Counted from the stretch's first letter, positions 47,391 through 56,572 are shown. The stretch: DNA of 64,000 nucleotides from Egicoccus sp. AB-alg6-2 (GCF_041821025.1 NZ_JBGUAY010000005.1:62001-126000); one strand, 5' to 3'. The notes: generated by a model not told the origin, from the sequence alone. A program made the numbers and translations.

Positions 47391-49037
47391 TCAGTTCTTG
47401 CTCACCAGCCAGTAGCGCATGATGAGCGTCTCGTCCATGGTGTCCTCGAGACCGCTGATCTCGGGCCGTGCGAACACGTACGGCACCTCCTGGAACAGCG
47501 GGATGTTGACGACGTCCTCGGCCGCCTTCTGCTGGATCTGGTCGAAGATGTCGGTGCGGGCGTCCGCGTCGAGCTCGGCCTGCTCGGCCAGCACGAGTTC
47601 GTCCATCTCGGGGTCGTTGTACATCGATCCCACGAAACCCTCGGACCAGTAGAACTGCTCCACGTAGGTGTCGGGGTCGATGTAGTCGGGGTTCCAGCCG
47701 AGCATGAAGACCGGGTACTGCCCGTCCTCGCCCGGCCACGCCTCGGTGGTGAACTGGGCCCAGTCGGTGGAGACGAGCTCGACCTCGAACAGGCCGCTCT
47801 CCTCGAGCATGCGCTCGATCACCTGGACCAGCGAGGGCTCGGTCGGGCCGTAGCGCTCACCGCCGTAGTGGAGGCTGAACGAGACGGTCTCGTCGATGAA
47901 GTCGCTGGGCTCCATGTCGTCGTACTCCTGGAAGTACGGCTGCGACTCGGGGTAGCCCGGCGGAATCATCGAGTAGATGGGCTCGACCTTGCCGTTGAAG
48001 ACGTCCTCGGAGATGCGCTCGCGGTCCATGGCCGCGGCGATCGCCCGGCGCACGTCGGGGTCGCTGACCTCGTCGTGGAACGGGTTGAGCACGATGTAGC
48101 GCGTGCGCCCGCCCTCACCGGCGATGACCTGGATGTCGTCGTTGCCTTCGAGGTCGGCCTGCTCGTCGGGGCTGAAGTCGCGGTGCGCGACGTCGATCTC
48201 GCCACTCTCGAGTGCCAGCTTCATCTGGCTCGAGGTCTGGAAGAAGCGGATCATGACCCGGTCGTTGGCCGGGGCGTCGCCCCAGTAGTTCGGGTTGGCC
48301 TCGAGGGTGATGGACTCACCCTCGCGGAACTCGGCCACGGTGTAGGGGCCGGTGCCGATCAGCTCCTCCTGGACGAACTCCTCGGCGGCCGTCTCGGCCT
48401 CCTCGGCGTCCTCTTCCTCGATGGCGTTGCTGGGCGCCGGGTAGCTGCCGTCGCTCGGCACGATCGTGGCCACCGTGTAGGCCAGACGTGCGAGGAAGGT
48501 GCTGTTGGGCTGCGACAGGTTGACGACGGCCGTCCGCTCGTCGGGCGTCTCGACGCTGTCGATGACGAACAGCATCGAGGCAGCACCCGCCGGGTGGGCC
48601 ATGTCGACGACGCGGTCCAACGAGAACTTGACGTCCTCGCTGGTGAGTTCGTGACCGTTGGAGAAGGTCACGCCCTCACGGATCGTGAAGGTGTAGGTGA
48701 GCCCGTCGTCGGAGACCTCCCAGTCTTCCGCGAGCAGCGGCGCCGGCTCGGTCTCGCCCGGGGGGAAGCCGACCAGCGTCTCACCGACGTTCTGCAAGAT
48801 GTTCGACGAGGCGAAGTCATAGGCCTTCGCCGGGTCGAGCGTGACGACCGTGTCGGTCGTCCCGAAGATGATGTCGCCACCGCCGCCGGTGGCCTGGTCC
48901 CCGTTGTCTCCCTGGTCCGTGGTGTCGGTGTCGTCGGTGCCCTCGGCACCTTCGCCCCCACCGCCGCCACAGGCGGCCAGCGCCAACGTCAGCGCAAGGG
49001 CTCCCGCAAGTGCCCGTCCCTGGTACTTCGAACGCAC
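47391..49037 (-). CDS. Peptide ABC transporter substrate-binding lipoprotein (SBP_bac_5)
   Basis: 548 residues. Signal peptide with lipobox LAAC (Cys23), a Gly/Asp/Thr-rich linker, then a family 5 solute-binding protein: DIIFGTTDTVVTLDPAKAYD, LLAEDWEVSDDGLTYTFTIR and GTGPYTVAEFREGESITLEA. Captures peptides or similar solutes outside the membrane and hands them to the two permeases. Start GTG 49037 with AGGAG 6 nt before. An acidic insert (EEEDAEEAETAAEE) near residue 200 is unusual for the family but stays in a loop. First gene of a five-gene operon. Confidence 0.95.
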   Translation of the reverse strand: MRSKYQGRALAGALALTLALAACGGGGGEGAEGTDDTDTTDQGDNGDQATGGGGDIIFGTTDTVVTLDPAKAYDFASSNILQNVGETLVGFPPGETEPAPLLAEDWEVSDDGLTYTFTIREGVTFSNGHELTSEDVKFSLDRVVDMAHPAGAASMLFVIDSVETPDERTAVVNLSQPNSTFLARLAYTVATIVPSDGSYPAPSNAIEEEDAEEAETAAEEFVQEELIGTGPYTVAEFREGESITLEANPNYWGDAPANDRVMIRFFQTSSQMKLALESGEIDVAHRDFSPDEQADLEGNDDIQVIAGEGGRTRYIVLNPFHDEVSDPDVRRAIAAAMDRERISEDVFNGKVEPIYSMIPPGYPESQPYFQEYDDMEPSDFIDETVSFSLHYGGERYGPTEPSLVQVIERMLEESGLFEVELVSTDWAQFTTEAWPGEDGQYPVFMLGWNPDYIDPDTYVEQFYWSEGFVGSMYNDPEMDELVLAEQAELDADARTDIFDQIQQKAAEDVVNIPLFQEVPYVFARPEISGLEDTMDETLIMRYWLVSKN

Positions 49038-49059
49038 AACCTCTCCTCTCGAGGGGGTC

Positions 49060-49075
49060 TACGACCGCAGTCGTA
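49060..49075. promoter_or_regulatory. Palindrome upstream of the peptide transporter operon
   Basis: TACGAC-CGCA-GTCGTA, two 6-bp arms around 4 nt, lies 22 nt before the binding-protein start, just ahead of its Shine-Dalgarno. It may be an operator or the foot of the mRNA leader. No clear -35/-10 pair is seen in the 143-nt space. Confidence 0.35.
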
Positions 49076-49180
49076 CCAACGTTCATACCCGTGGTCGGGC
49101 CCTCCGAGCGCGCCAGGTGCGCCGAGCGCCCGAAACACGCCGCCTCGACACGGTATGCCCGTGCCAACCGCCAGGACGGA

Positions 49181-49918
49181 CTACACGCCGTGACGGTCGG
49201 CCGCCTCGCGCAGGAACGGATTGGTCCGTCGCTCGCGGCCGACCGTGGTGTCGGGACCGTGCCCGGACAGGATCAGCGTGGCGTCCTCGAGGGGCAGCAC
49301 GCTGTCCACCAGCGACTGCGACATCTGGGCACTCGAGCCGCGGGGGAAGTCCGTCCGTCCGATCGACCCGGCGAAGATCAGGTCGCCGGAGAACAGCACG
49401 TCGTCACTCGCCGAGTCGGCCGAACCCAGCGGGAAGTCGATCGGCGCTTCGGCCAGCTCGCGCCCGAGGTAGGTGACGTGCCCTGGGGTGTGACCGGGGT
49501 TGTGACGGACGTCGAAGCGAATGCCGGCGAACGACAGTCGGGCACCGTCGTGCACGGCCTGCAGGCGCTCGTCCGGCGGGTCCCAGTGCAGGCCGAACTG
49601 CTGCGCCAGCACCTCGGGCGGGGCCCCGAAGGCGGCCGCGGGATCGTCCCACAGCCAGCGGTCGTCCTCGTGCAACAGCACCGGTACGTCCAACGAGCGG
49701 GCCAGGTCCGGGACTGCCCAGACGTGGTCGATGTGGCCGTGGGTGAGCAGGATCGCCTCGCACGCGACCCCGGCGGCGGCGAGGAGGCGGGGCACCTCGA
49801 CCGCGCCGTGCTCCCCGGGATCGACGACCACCGCACTCCCCCGGGCGCGGTCCCCGACGACCCAGCAGTTGGTCTGCCACCGGCCCAGCGGCAGACCGAG
49901 CACGAACCGGTCGGTCAT
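49181..49918 (-). CDS. Metallo-beta-lactamase-fold hydrolase (glyoxalase II-like)
   Basis: 245 residues. Zinc ligands in LLTHGHIDHVWAVPDL near residue 62, VRHNPGHTPGHVTYLG and FSGDLIFAGSIGRTDFP, with a last His in LILSGHGPDTTVGRERRTN. Proteins of this class near hisS and relA are conserved in Actinobacteria (Rv2581c-type) and are taken to hydrolyse thiol esters such as S-lactoyl-glutathione or mycothiol analogues. The thiol partner here is inference. Divergent from the TetR unit. Confidence 0.88.
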   Translation of the reverse strand: MTDRFVLGLPLGRWQTNCWVVGDRARGSAVVVDPGEHGAVEVPRLLAAAGVACEAILLTHGHIDHVWAVPDLARSLDVPVLLHEDDRWLWDDPAAAFGAPPEVLAQQFGLHWDPPDERLQAVHDGARLSFAGIRFDVRHNPGHTPGHVTYLGRELAEAPIDFPLGSADSASDDVLFSGDLIFAGSIGRTDFPRGSSAQMSQSLVDSVLPLEDATLILSGHGPDTTVGRERRTNPFLREAADRHGV

Positions 49919-50344
49919 CGCGTCCTCCTCGTCGGGCGGCGCGACGCTAGACGAATCCCCCGTGCCACTGGGAAGACGTCGCGCTGCGGCATCGAGGGAA
50001 CACGGCGGTTCCGCGCATGTCGGTCACCCGACCGTGTGACGCCAGATCGAGGACGTGATCCCAGATCGGGGCCAACCTCGGTCTGGCGTCACAGCCACGT
50101 CCTCACGTCACATCGCCCGTGACCAGGGCCTGGACGCTGAGCCGGTGATTCTGGGCGACCGTCGCAACCCCGACGCCGCACTTCTGCCCTCCGAGACGTT
50201 CGGGTCTGCACCGGTTGACGAAGCCACAGCAGCTGCTGTCGCGTCAAGCCGCAGAAGAGGTAGGGGCAACCCCCGATGCCGCCGGTCGCGGCTACACGCG
50301 ACCATGACGCAACGAGGCAGGAGGGAACGGCGTTTGGCGGGAGC
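49919..50344. other. Gene-free stretch with inverted repeats
   Basis: No convincing gene is found in 426 bases; short open frames on both strands lack start signals and family resemblance. TGTGACGCCAGATCGAGG (50035-50052) and CCTCGGTCTGGCGTCACA (50076-50093) form 18-bp arms with one mismatch, and a third copy CCCAGATCGGGG lies between them. ACAGCAGCTGCTGT (50226-50239) is a perfect palindrome nested inside TTGACG...CGTCAA. These may be protein-binding sites, remains of a mobile element or RNA folds; nothing decides. Confidence 0.6.
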
Positions 50345-50373
50345 TTGACAGATCGCCTCCGGGAGCGGATAAT
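50345..50373 (+). promoter_or_regulatory. Near-consensus housekeeping promoter for the tetR unit
   Basis: TTGACA (50345-50350) and GATAAT (50368-50373) are spaced by 17 nt, the optimum. Transcription should start about 50380, 35 nt before the TetR ATG. Such a strong promoter in this GC-rich window suggests that repression by the regulator sets the level. Confidence 0.85.
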
Positions 50374-50393
50374 GAACACTGTTAGGTTATCCG
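50366..50393 (+). promoter_or_regulatory. Likely TetR autoregulatory operator
   Basis: CGGATAA (50366-50372) and TTATCCG (50387-50393) are inverted around AACACTGTT (50375-50383), itself a palindrome, so two nested dyads share almost one centre. They cover the -10 box and the expected start of transcription, where repressor binding would block RNA polymerase. The layout is typical of TetR self-control. Confidence 0.7.
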
Positions 50394-50414
50394 AACGACG
50401 TTAGGGCGAGCCCG

Positions 50415-51002
50415 ATGGCGCTGGACGGCACGCCGGTCCGTGACCGGCGGCACCTGCAGACGCGAACCGACATCGTGCGCGTCGCCTGGGCGTTGGCGGA
50501 ACGGGACGGCATCGCCGGGCTCTCGCTGCGCGAGGTGGCGCGCGAGGTCGGGATGCGGGCCCCCTCGCTGTACACCTACTTCGCCAGCAAGGCGGCGATC
50601 TACGACGCCATGTTCGCCGAGGGCTACCACGCGCTGGAGGCGCACTTCGACCTGGTCGCGTTCGAGCCCGCCGATCCGGTCGCGTCGCTGACGGCGTCCA
50701 TCGAGGCATTCCTCGACTTCTGCACCGCCTCGGTGGCCCGATTCCAGCTGCTGTTCACGCGGGCGGTGCCCGGGTGGCAACCGTCTCCCGACGCCTACGC
50801 CGTGTCCGTCGCGACGTACGCGGCGATGACGGCACGACTCGCGCGCCTCGGCATCACCGAACCCGACGACGTCGACCTGCTGACGGCGTTGACGGTGGGG
50901 CTCGCCTCGCAGCAGCTGGCCAACGATCCGGGCGGTGACCGGTGGCGGCGTCTGAGCCGTCCCACCGCCGAGATGTATTTCGCCCACACCAGGAGACGAT
51001 GA
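50415..51002 (+). CDS. TetR family transcriptional regulator
   Basis: 195 residues. The helix-turn-helix near residues 34-65 reads GLSLREVAREVGMRAPSLYTYFASK, a very typical TetR recognition region. The ligand domain (residues 70-190) has a FDLVAF, FQLLFTRAVPGW pattern of the WHG-type subgroup. Probably represses its own promoter and the downstream gene, which overlaps its stop as ATGA. The ligand is unknown; the partner gene suggests a thiol- or xenobiotic-related signal (inference). Confidence 0.93.
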   Translation: MALDGTPVRDRRHLQTRTDIVRVAWALAERDGIAGLSLREVAREVGMRAPSLYTYFASKAAIYDAMFAEGYHALEAHFDLVAFEPADPVASLTASIEAFLDFCTASVARFQLLFTRAVPGWQPSPDAYAVSVATYAAMTARLARLGITEPDDVDLLTALTVGLASQQLANDPGGDRWRRLSRPTAEMYFAHTRRR

Positions 51003-51817
51003 CCGTGGGACTGGACACGACGACCGTGGTGGCCGACATCCGGCGCATCACCCGCGACCGCGACGCCGCCGAGGTGGCGACGGCCGCCTACGAGCAGATG
51101 ATCCGCTTCCTCGAGGAACTCGAACCGACGGACTGGACGAGCCCGACCGAGTGCACCGGGTGGGACGTCGCGGCGATGGTCGGCCACGTCATCGGGGCTG
51201 CGAAGTCCTGCGCCTCGATGCGCGAGGCGGTACGGCAGCAGCTGCACGGCGCCCGGCACGCGGGCGAGTACGGCGGCAACAGCCTGGACGCGGGCAACGC
51301 TCTGCAGGTCCGCGAGCACGCGCACCTCACCCCGACCGACCGGATCGCCGAACTCCGCCGCCTGGCTCCTGCCGCCGTGCGTGGCCGCATGCGCCTGCCC
51401 GGCCCGCTGCGCAGGATCTCGCTGCCGATGGACCAGGGCGGCTCGACAGCCGAAGGCATGCCGGCGCGGTTCCGGCTCGGTGACCTCATGGACGTCATCT
51501 ACACCCGCGACGTCTGGCTGCACACCGTCGACATCGCGCGGGCGACGAGCAGGGCGCACCCGGCCGACGCCGAGCTCGACCGCCGCATCGTCGCGGACGT
51601 CGTCGCCGAGTGGGCCAACCGGCACGGGCAGCCGTTCGAGCTGACCCTGACCGGTCCGGTCGCAGGGCGCTACCGCCACGGCTCGGACGGCGCGTCGATG
51701 CGGCTCGACGCGATCGAGTACTGCCGCGTGCTGTCCGGGCGCGCCGAACCCGACGAGGTGGGTGCCGACCTCACGCCGGATGCCGTGGCGCTGCTGCGGA
51801 CCCGCCTGCTCTTCTAG
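50999..51817 (+). CDS. Mycothiol-dependent maleylpyruvate isomerase-fold protein
   Basis: 272 residues from ATG 50999, with AGGAG just upstream. The N-terminal MDMPI/DinB-type four-helix domain has TECTGWDVAAMVGHVIGAA near residue 51 and the later metal-site pattern YTRDVWLHTVDIARA near residue 165, both with His. An SCP2-like C-terminal domain follows. Members transfer or isomerise substrates using mycothiol. Overlaps the TetR stop by 4 nt and ends in a TAG that shares CTAG with the relA stop on the other strand. Confidence 0.85.
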   Translation: MTVGLDTTTVVADIRRITRDRDAAEVATAAYEQMIRFLEELEPTDWTSPTECTGWDVAAMVGHVIGAAKSCASMREAVRQQLHGARHAGEYGGNSLDAGNALQVREHAHLTPTDRIAELRRLAPAAVRGRMRLPGPLRRISLPMDQGGSTAEGMPARFRLGDLMDVIYTRDVWLHTVDIARATSRAHPADAELDRRIVADVVAEWANRHGQPFELTLTGPVAGRYRHGSDGASMRLDAIEYCRVLSGRAEPDEVGADLTPDAVALLRTRLLF

Positions 51818-54141
51818 CGGGACGCGGCCGTCTGCGGCACGACCCGGTAGGCGTCGTAGACGCCGTCGACGCGACGCACGCTGCGGAGTGCGTACTCGAG
51901 GTGGGTCGGGTCGCCGAGCTCGAACTGGAACCGCAGGACGGCCACGCGGTCCTTGCGGGTGGCGACCTGTGCGGAGGTGATGTTGATGTGCAGGTCGCCC
52001 AGCACGGCGGTGATGTCACGCAGCAGGTGCTTGCGGTCGAGCGCTTCGATCTGCACCGAGACCAGGAAGTTGGCCGTGACCTCGCCGGACCAGTCGACCG
52101 GCACGAACCGCTCGGACTCGTTCTCGAGGTCGGCGACGTTGGAGCAGTCGGCGCGGTGCACCGAGACCCCGCGGCCCCGGGTGACGAAACCGATGATCTC
52201 GTCGCCGGGGACGGGCGTGCAGCACCGGGCGAGCTTGACCAGCATGCCGCTGTCGCCCTCGACCTCGACGTCGTCGCCGCTGCCGCGGGCCAGCCGGATC
52301 GGTGCGCTGGTCGTGGTCGGCGGGAGCTCGTCCGCCGGCTCCTCCTCCACCTCGGTCAGTTCGTTGAGGACCTGCTGCGCCACCGTCCCCGCGCTGACGT
52401 GGTTCTCGCCGACGGCGCGGAACAGGGCCTCGACGTTCTTGTAGGACAGGGCGCGCGCCACCTCGGTGAGGTCACCGGAGGCCATCGCACGTGGGTAGCT
52501 GATGCCCTTGCGACGCAGCGCCCGTGTGATCGCGTCGCGTCCGCGCGTGATGGCGTCCTCGCGGCGCTCACGGTTGAAGTAGGCCCGGATCTTGGACTGT
52601 GCCCGGGTCGACCCGGCGATCTGCAGCCAGTCCCGCGAGGGCCCGGCGTCCTCGGCCTTCGAGGTCAGCACCTCGATGGAGTCGCCGTTCACGAGCTGGT
52701 GGTCGAGCGGGACCAACCGCCCGTTGACGCGGGCGCCGATGCAGCGGTGCCCGACCTCGGTGTGGACCGCGTAGGCGAAGTCGATCGGCGTCGAGCCGGC
52801 CGGCAGCCCCATCACCTCGCCCTTGGGGGTGAAGACGAACACCTCGTCCTGGTACAGGTCGATCTTGAGCGACTCGAGGTAGTCGCCCGGCTCCTGGACC
52901 TCCTGCTGCCACTCGAGCAGCTGCTCGATCCAGGGCAGGTCGTCGGTCGAGGCAGAGTCGCCGTCGGCGCTGCGCGAGCCGTCCTTGTACTTCCAGTGGG
53001 CGGCGACGCCGTACTCGGCGGTCTCGTGCATGGCGCGGGTGCGGATCTGCACCTCGAGCGGGCGGCCCTGGGGCCCGATGACCGAGGTGTGCAGCGACTG
53101 GTACAGGTTGACCTTCGGCATCGCGATGTAGTCCTTGAAACGTCCCGGAACGGGACGCCAGGTCGCGTGCAACTGGCCGAGGACCGCGTAGCAGTCGCGG
53201 ACGGACGAGACGATGACGCGGACGGCGACGAGGTCGTAGATCTCGTCGAACTCCTTGCCGCGCAGGACCATCTTCTCGTAGATGGAGTAGTAGTGCTTCG
53301 GCCGCCCGGTGACCTCGCCGCGGACCTTCAGTTCGCGCAACTCGTCGCGGATCGCGGCCATCACCTGCTCGATGTAGGCCTCGCGCTCGGGGTTTCGCTC
53401 CTCGACCATCGCCACGATCTCGTCGTAGCGCTTCGGGTGCAGCGTCTTGAACCCGAGGTCCTCCAGGCGCAGCTTGAAGTTCTGCATGCCGAGGCGGTGC
53501 GCGAGCGGCGCGTAGATGTCCAGGGTCTCCTGGGCGATGCGCTTCTGCTTCTCGCGCGGCATGTGGCCGATGGTCTCCATGTTGTGGAGCCGGTCGGCCA
53601 GCTTGATGACGAGCACCCGGATGTCGCGGGCCATCGCCAGGATCATCTTGCGCAGCGTCTCGGCCTGCTGCTGCTGCTTCGACTCGACCTGGATCCGGTC
53701 GAGCTTGGTCACCCCGTCGACGAGGTGCGCGACCTCCTCGCCGAACCCCTCGCGGATGTCCTCGAGGGTGGCCGGGGTGTCCTCGACCGTGTCGTGGAGC
53801 AGCGCCGCCGCCAGCGTCGGGGTGCCCAGGCCCAGGGTGGCGAGCTCGGTCGCGACGGCGACCGGATGCGTGATGTAGGCCTCGCCGGACTTGCGGCGCT
53901 GCCCCTCGTGCATCAACTCGGCGAAGCGGTAGGCGCGGACGACCTCGCGCAGGTCGGCGCGGGTCGAGGCGCGGATCGCGGCCGCCAGCCCCTCGAGTTC
54001 GGGCGGGACCTGTTCACGCTGCACCAACGGCAACCGCGAGAAGACGCCGAGGACGCCGCTCGGGCGCGCCGGACGTGCCCCAGGGCGCGCTTCACGGCCC
54101 TGCTCGGTCCCGGTCCCCGACTCCTGCGCCAGCTTCGCCAC
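51814..54141 (-). CDS. relA: Bifunctional (p)ppGpp synthetase/hydrolase Rel
   Basis: About 775 residues from GTG 54141. The N-terminal hydrolase domain keeps HDTVEDTP and KLADRLHNM; the synthetase domain shows RPKHYYSIYEKM, the RFKD signature typical of dual-function enzymes, and NLYQSLHT. A TGS domain (FVFTPKGEVMGLPAGSTPID) and a C-terminal ACT domain follow (TANFLVSVQIEALDRKHLLRDI). Makes and destroys the alarmone in amino-acid stress. Preceded by a sensor kinase gene at 7 nt, an unusual neighbour. Confidence 0.95.
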   Translation of the reverse strand: MAKLAQESGTGTEQGREARPGARPARPSGVLGVFSRLPLVQREQVPPELEGLAAAIRASTRADLREVVRAYRFAELMHEGQRRKSGEAYITHPVAVATELATLGLGTPTLAAALLHDTVEDTPATLEDIREGFGEEVAHLVDGVTKLDRIQVESKQQQQAETLRKMILAMARDIRVLVIKLADRLHNMETIGHMPREKQKRIAQETLDIYAPLAHRLGMQNFKLRLEDLGFKTLHPKRYDEIVAMVEERNPEREAYIEQVMAAIRDELRELKVRGEVTGRPKHYYSIYEKMVLRGKEFDEIYDLVAVRVIVSSVRDCYAVLGQLHATWRPVPGRFKDYIAMPKVNLYQSLHTSVIGPQGRPLEVQIRTRAMHETAEYGVAAHWKYKDGSRSADGDSASTDDLPWIEQLLEWQQEVQEPGDYLESLKIDLYQDEVFVFTPKGEVMGLPAGSTPIDFAYAVHTEVGHRCIGARVNGRLVPLDHQLVNGDSIEVLTSKAEDAGPSRDWLQIAGSTRAQSKIRAYFNRERREDAITRGRDAITRALRRKGISYPRAMASGDLTEVARALSYKNVEALFRAVGENHVSAGTVAQQVLNELTEVEEEPADELPPTTTSAPIRLARGSGDDVEVEGDSGMLVKLARCCTPVPGDEIIGFVTRGRGVSVHRADCSNVADLENESERFVPVDWSGEVTANFLVSVQIEALDRKHLLRDITAVLGDLHINITSAQVATRKDRVAVLRFQFELGDPTHLEYALRSVRRVDGVYDAYRVVPQTAASR

Positions 54142-54148
54142 CCCGCGA

Positions 54149-55945
54149 TCAGTCGTTTGGATCCACTGTACCGACCGCCGCCCGGGGCACCGGGGCGGCC
54201 AGGGGCAGCCGCAGCACGAAGCAGGCACCGGGCCGGTCGGCCGCGGGCTCGTACGACAACCGGCCACCGTTCGCCTCGGCGAGTCGGTGGCTGATGGAGA
54301 GCCCGAGGCCCAGCCCGTGTGCCGTGCGCTCCAGTCCCGTCGGCGCCTGTGCGAACGGCGTGAACAGGTCCGGGACGAAGGCCGGCGGCACCCCGTCGCC
54401 GTGGTCGCGGACGCGCACCACGGCGACCTCGTCCTCACGGCTCACCTCGACCTCGACGGGGGCGCGCCCGTAGGTGTGGGCATTGACCAGCAGCCCGGTC
54501 ACGACCTGCGCGACGTGGCCGCTGTCGGCCTCGGCCACCACGTCGGGGTCGAGGTGCGCGCGGATCGCCGACCCCAGGACCGGCCGCAGCTCGGCAAGCA
54601 GGTCCGCGACCGTCGTCGCCAGCGCCACCGGCTCAGGCTGGACGGGCGTCGCGACACGTTCGATCCGCGCGTGGGTCAGCAACGTGGAGACCAGCCGGGT
54701 GAGCCGGTTGCCGGCCCGGTGGGCCCGATCGAGCAGTTCGAGCCGGCGATGGTCGTCGAGTCCGTCCCAGCGCACCATCACGGTTTCGAGCAGGCCGTTG
54801 ACGGATGCGAGCGGCGTCCGCAGCTCGTGCGCCACGCGCGACACCAGGTCGTCGCGCAGCCGGTCCAGCTCCACCTGCGCCGTGACGTCGCGGCCGACCA
54901 GGACCACGCCCTGCCGCGGGTCGTCCCCACCGCCGATCGGCGTGCGGTCGAGGCGGACCGTCCGGATCTCCCCCGAGGCGGACCGCAGCCGTGTCTGGCC
55001 GTCCTGGACCGGTTCGCCCGCCGGCGCGGCTTCCGCGAGGACGTCGTCGGCGCGTCGGCCGATCACGGCATCGTGGTCGGTGCCCGTCAGGGCCGCCATC
55101 GCCGGGTTCCAGACCTCGATGCGCCCGTGGACGTCGAGCAGGGCGATGCCGTCGGACGCACCGGCCAGCGTGCGCTCGAGGCGGTCGTGCTGGGCCATGC
55201 GGGAGCGTTCGAGCGCCTCCTGCTGCTGGAGCCGGCCGCGCTGGACGACGATCGGCAGCACGAGCAACGGCACCAGGGCCGGGGTGTGGCGCAGGAGCGC
55301 GGCACCGACCAGTCCGGTGGCCCCGGCGAGCAGTCCGGTGACGAGGTGGCTGACCAGGCCGTCCCAAAACACGGTGGGCAGCGGACGACGGTCGCCCAGC
55401 CGCTGCCGGAGCCCGGCGATGGCGACCCAGTTGACCAGCGTGAAGGTCGTGACGGCGGCGGCGATCGCGACGAGCCCGAGCGGTCCGAACGCGTCCGTCG
55501 GCCCGATCGCGACATAGACGAGCATGGCCGAGGCGACGGCCGCTGCGGACCAGGCCGTGTTGAAGCCGAACCGCAGCCTGCCCCGGCGCTCGAGCATGGA
55601 GGCGCCGACCGTCCCCGCGAGCGCGATCACGACCGCCCAACCGGGGCGGAGCACGCACAACCCCGCGGCCAGGATCAACTCCTCGGGGCCCTCGACGCCC
55701 TCGAGGTGTCGCCCGAGGATGTCCACGCCGTAGCTGCTCAGGACGACGGCAACGGCCCCGAGCGCCAGCAGGTACCACCACGGCCCCTCGGACGTCGCCG
55801 GCCAGGGCAGGCCCACGTACACGAGACCGGCCGCCAACACCGCGGCGCCCACGACGGCACACAGGATCACATACGACGGCACGCCGGCGGGAACGCTCCG
55901 GGCCTCGCTGTCGGTGTCCACGATCCTCGGCGCCTCCGATGCCAC
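54149..55945 (-). CDS. Membrane sensor histidine kinase with PAS domain
   Basis: 598 residues. The first 235 residues hold about seven membrane segments (MASE-like sensor), then a PAS domain (LAGASDGIALLDVHGRIEVW), the HisKA motif VSRVAHELRTPLASVNG, an N box (GLLVNAHTYGRAP) and G boxes (DHGDGVPP, HGLGLGLSISHRL). No response regulator gene adjoins it, so it is an orphan. It stands between apt and relA, where mycobacteria have none, which hints at a recent insertion into the Sec-apt-relA cluster. Confidence 0.92.
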   Translation of the reverse strand: MASEAPRIVDTDSEARSVPAGVPSYVILCAVVGAAVLAAGLVYVGLPWPATSEGPWWYLLALGAVAVVLSSYGVDILGRHLEGVEGPEELILAAGLCVLRPGWAVVIALAGTVGASMLERRGRLRFGFNTAWSAAAVASAMLVYVAIGPTDAFGPLGLVAIAAAVTTFTLVNWVAIAGLRQRLGDRRPLPTVFWDGLVSHLVTGLLAGATGLVGAALLRHTPALVPLLVLPIVVQRGRLQQQEALERSRMAQHDRLERTLAGASDGIALLDVHGRIEVWNPAMAALTGTDHDAVIGRRADDVLAEAAPAGEPVQDGQTRLRSASGEIRTVRLDRTPIGGGDDPRQGVVLVGRDVTAQVELDRLRDDLVSRVAHELRTPLASVNGLLETVMVRWDGLDDHRRLELLDRAHRAGNRLTRLVSTLLTHARIERVATPVQPEPVALATTVADLLAELRPVLGSAIRAHLDPDVVAEADSGHVAQVVTGLLVNAHTYGRAPVEVEVSREDEVAVVRVRDHGDGVPPAFVPDLFTPFAQAPTGLERTAHGLGLGLSISHRLAEANGGRLSYEPAADRPGACFVLRLPLAAPVPRAAVGTVDPND

Positions 55946-55998
55946 ACCGGTGGACCTGTCGGCCGCCTGCGTGCTCGGACGAGGGCCGGCCCGGTGGA

Positions 55999-56529
55999 TC
56001 AGTAGGTCAGCAACGCCACATGGTCGTACTTCAGTCGCTCGGCACCGGCGAGGAACGCCAGTTCGATCAGGAAGCCCAGCCCGACGACCTCGCCACCGAG
56101 CTCCTCGACCAGCTGGATCGCCGCCGCCGCCGTCCCACCGGTCGCCAGCACGTCGTCGACGATCAGGACCCGGTCGCCGGGCGCGATCGCGTCGCGGTGC
56201 AGCTCGAGGGTCTCGGTGCCGTACTCGAGGTCGTAGGTGGCCGTGACGGTGTCGCCGGGCAGCTTGCCGGCCTTGCGTGCCGGCACGAAGCCGGCACCGA
56301 AGTGGTAGGCGACGGGCGCGGCGAGGATGAACCCGCGCGCCTCGATGCCGACCACCTTGTCGACCGTGCCGCGCCCGAAGCGCGTGACCAGCCAGTCCAC
56401 GGCGGTGGAGAAGGTGACGTGGTCACCGAGCAACGGCGTGACGTCCTTGAAGACCACCCCCGGCTTGGGGTAGTCGGGGACGTCGCGGATCCGGTCGGCC
56501 AACACCGCCGGATCGAGTTGGATCTCCAC
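55999..56529 (-). CDS. apt: Adenine phosphoribosyltransferase
   Basis: 176 residues from GTG 56529 with AGGAG 5 nt upstream. Salvages adenine to AMP using [22 protein letters not shown], then [17 protein letters not shown] and the PRPP loop [18 protein letters not shown] are full family motifs. The secF-apt-relA order is conserved in Actinobacteria; here the kinase gene lies between apt and relA. Confidence 0.95.
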   Translation of the reverse strand: MEIQLDPAVLADRIRDVPDYPKPGVVFKDVTPLLGDHVTFSTAVDWLVTRFGRGTVDKVVGIEARGFILAAPVAYHFGAGFVPARKAGKLPGDTVTATYDLEYGTETLELHRDAIAPGDRVLIVDDVLATGGTAAAAIQLVEELGGEVVGLGFLIELAFLAGAERLKYDHVALLTY

Positions 56530-56572
56530 CTGCTCTCCTGTCGAGCGCGCCGACGCCGGCACCCTACTGCGA

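Noticed and set aside
50055-50348. A 97-codon plus-strand frame in the gene-free stretch
   Set aside because: No Shine-Dalgarno, no resemblance to any family, and it runs across the inverted repeats.
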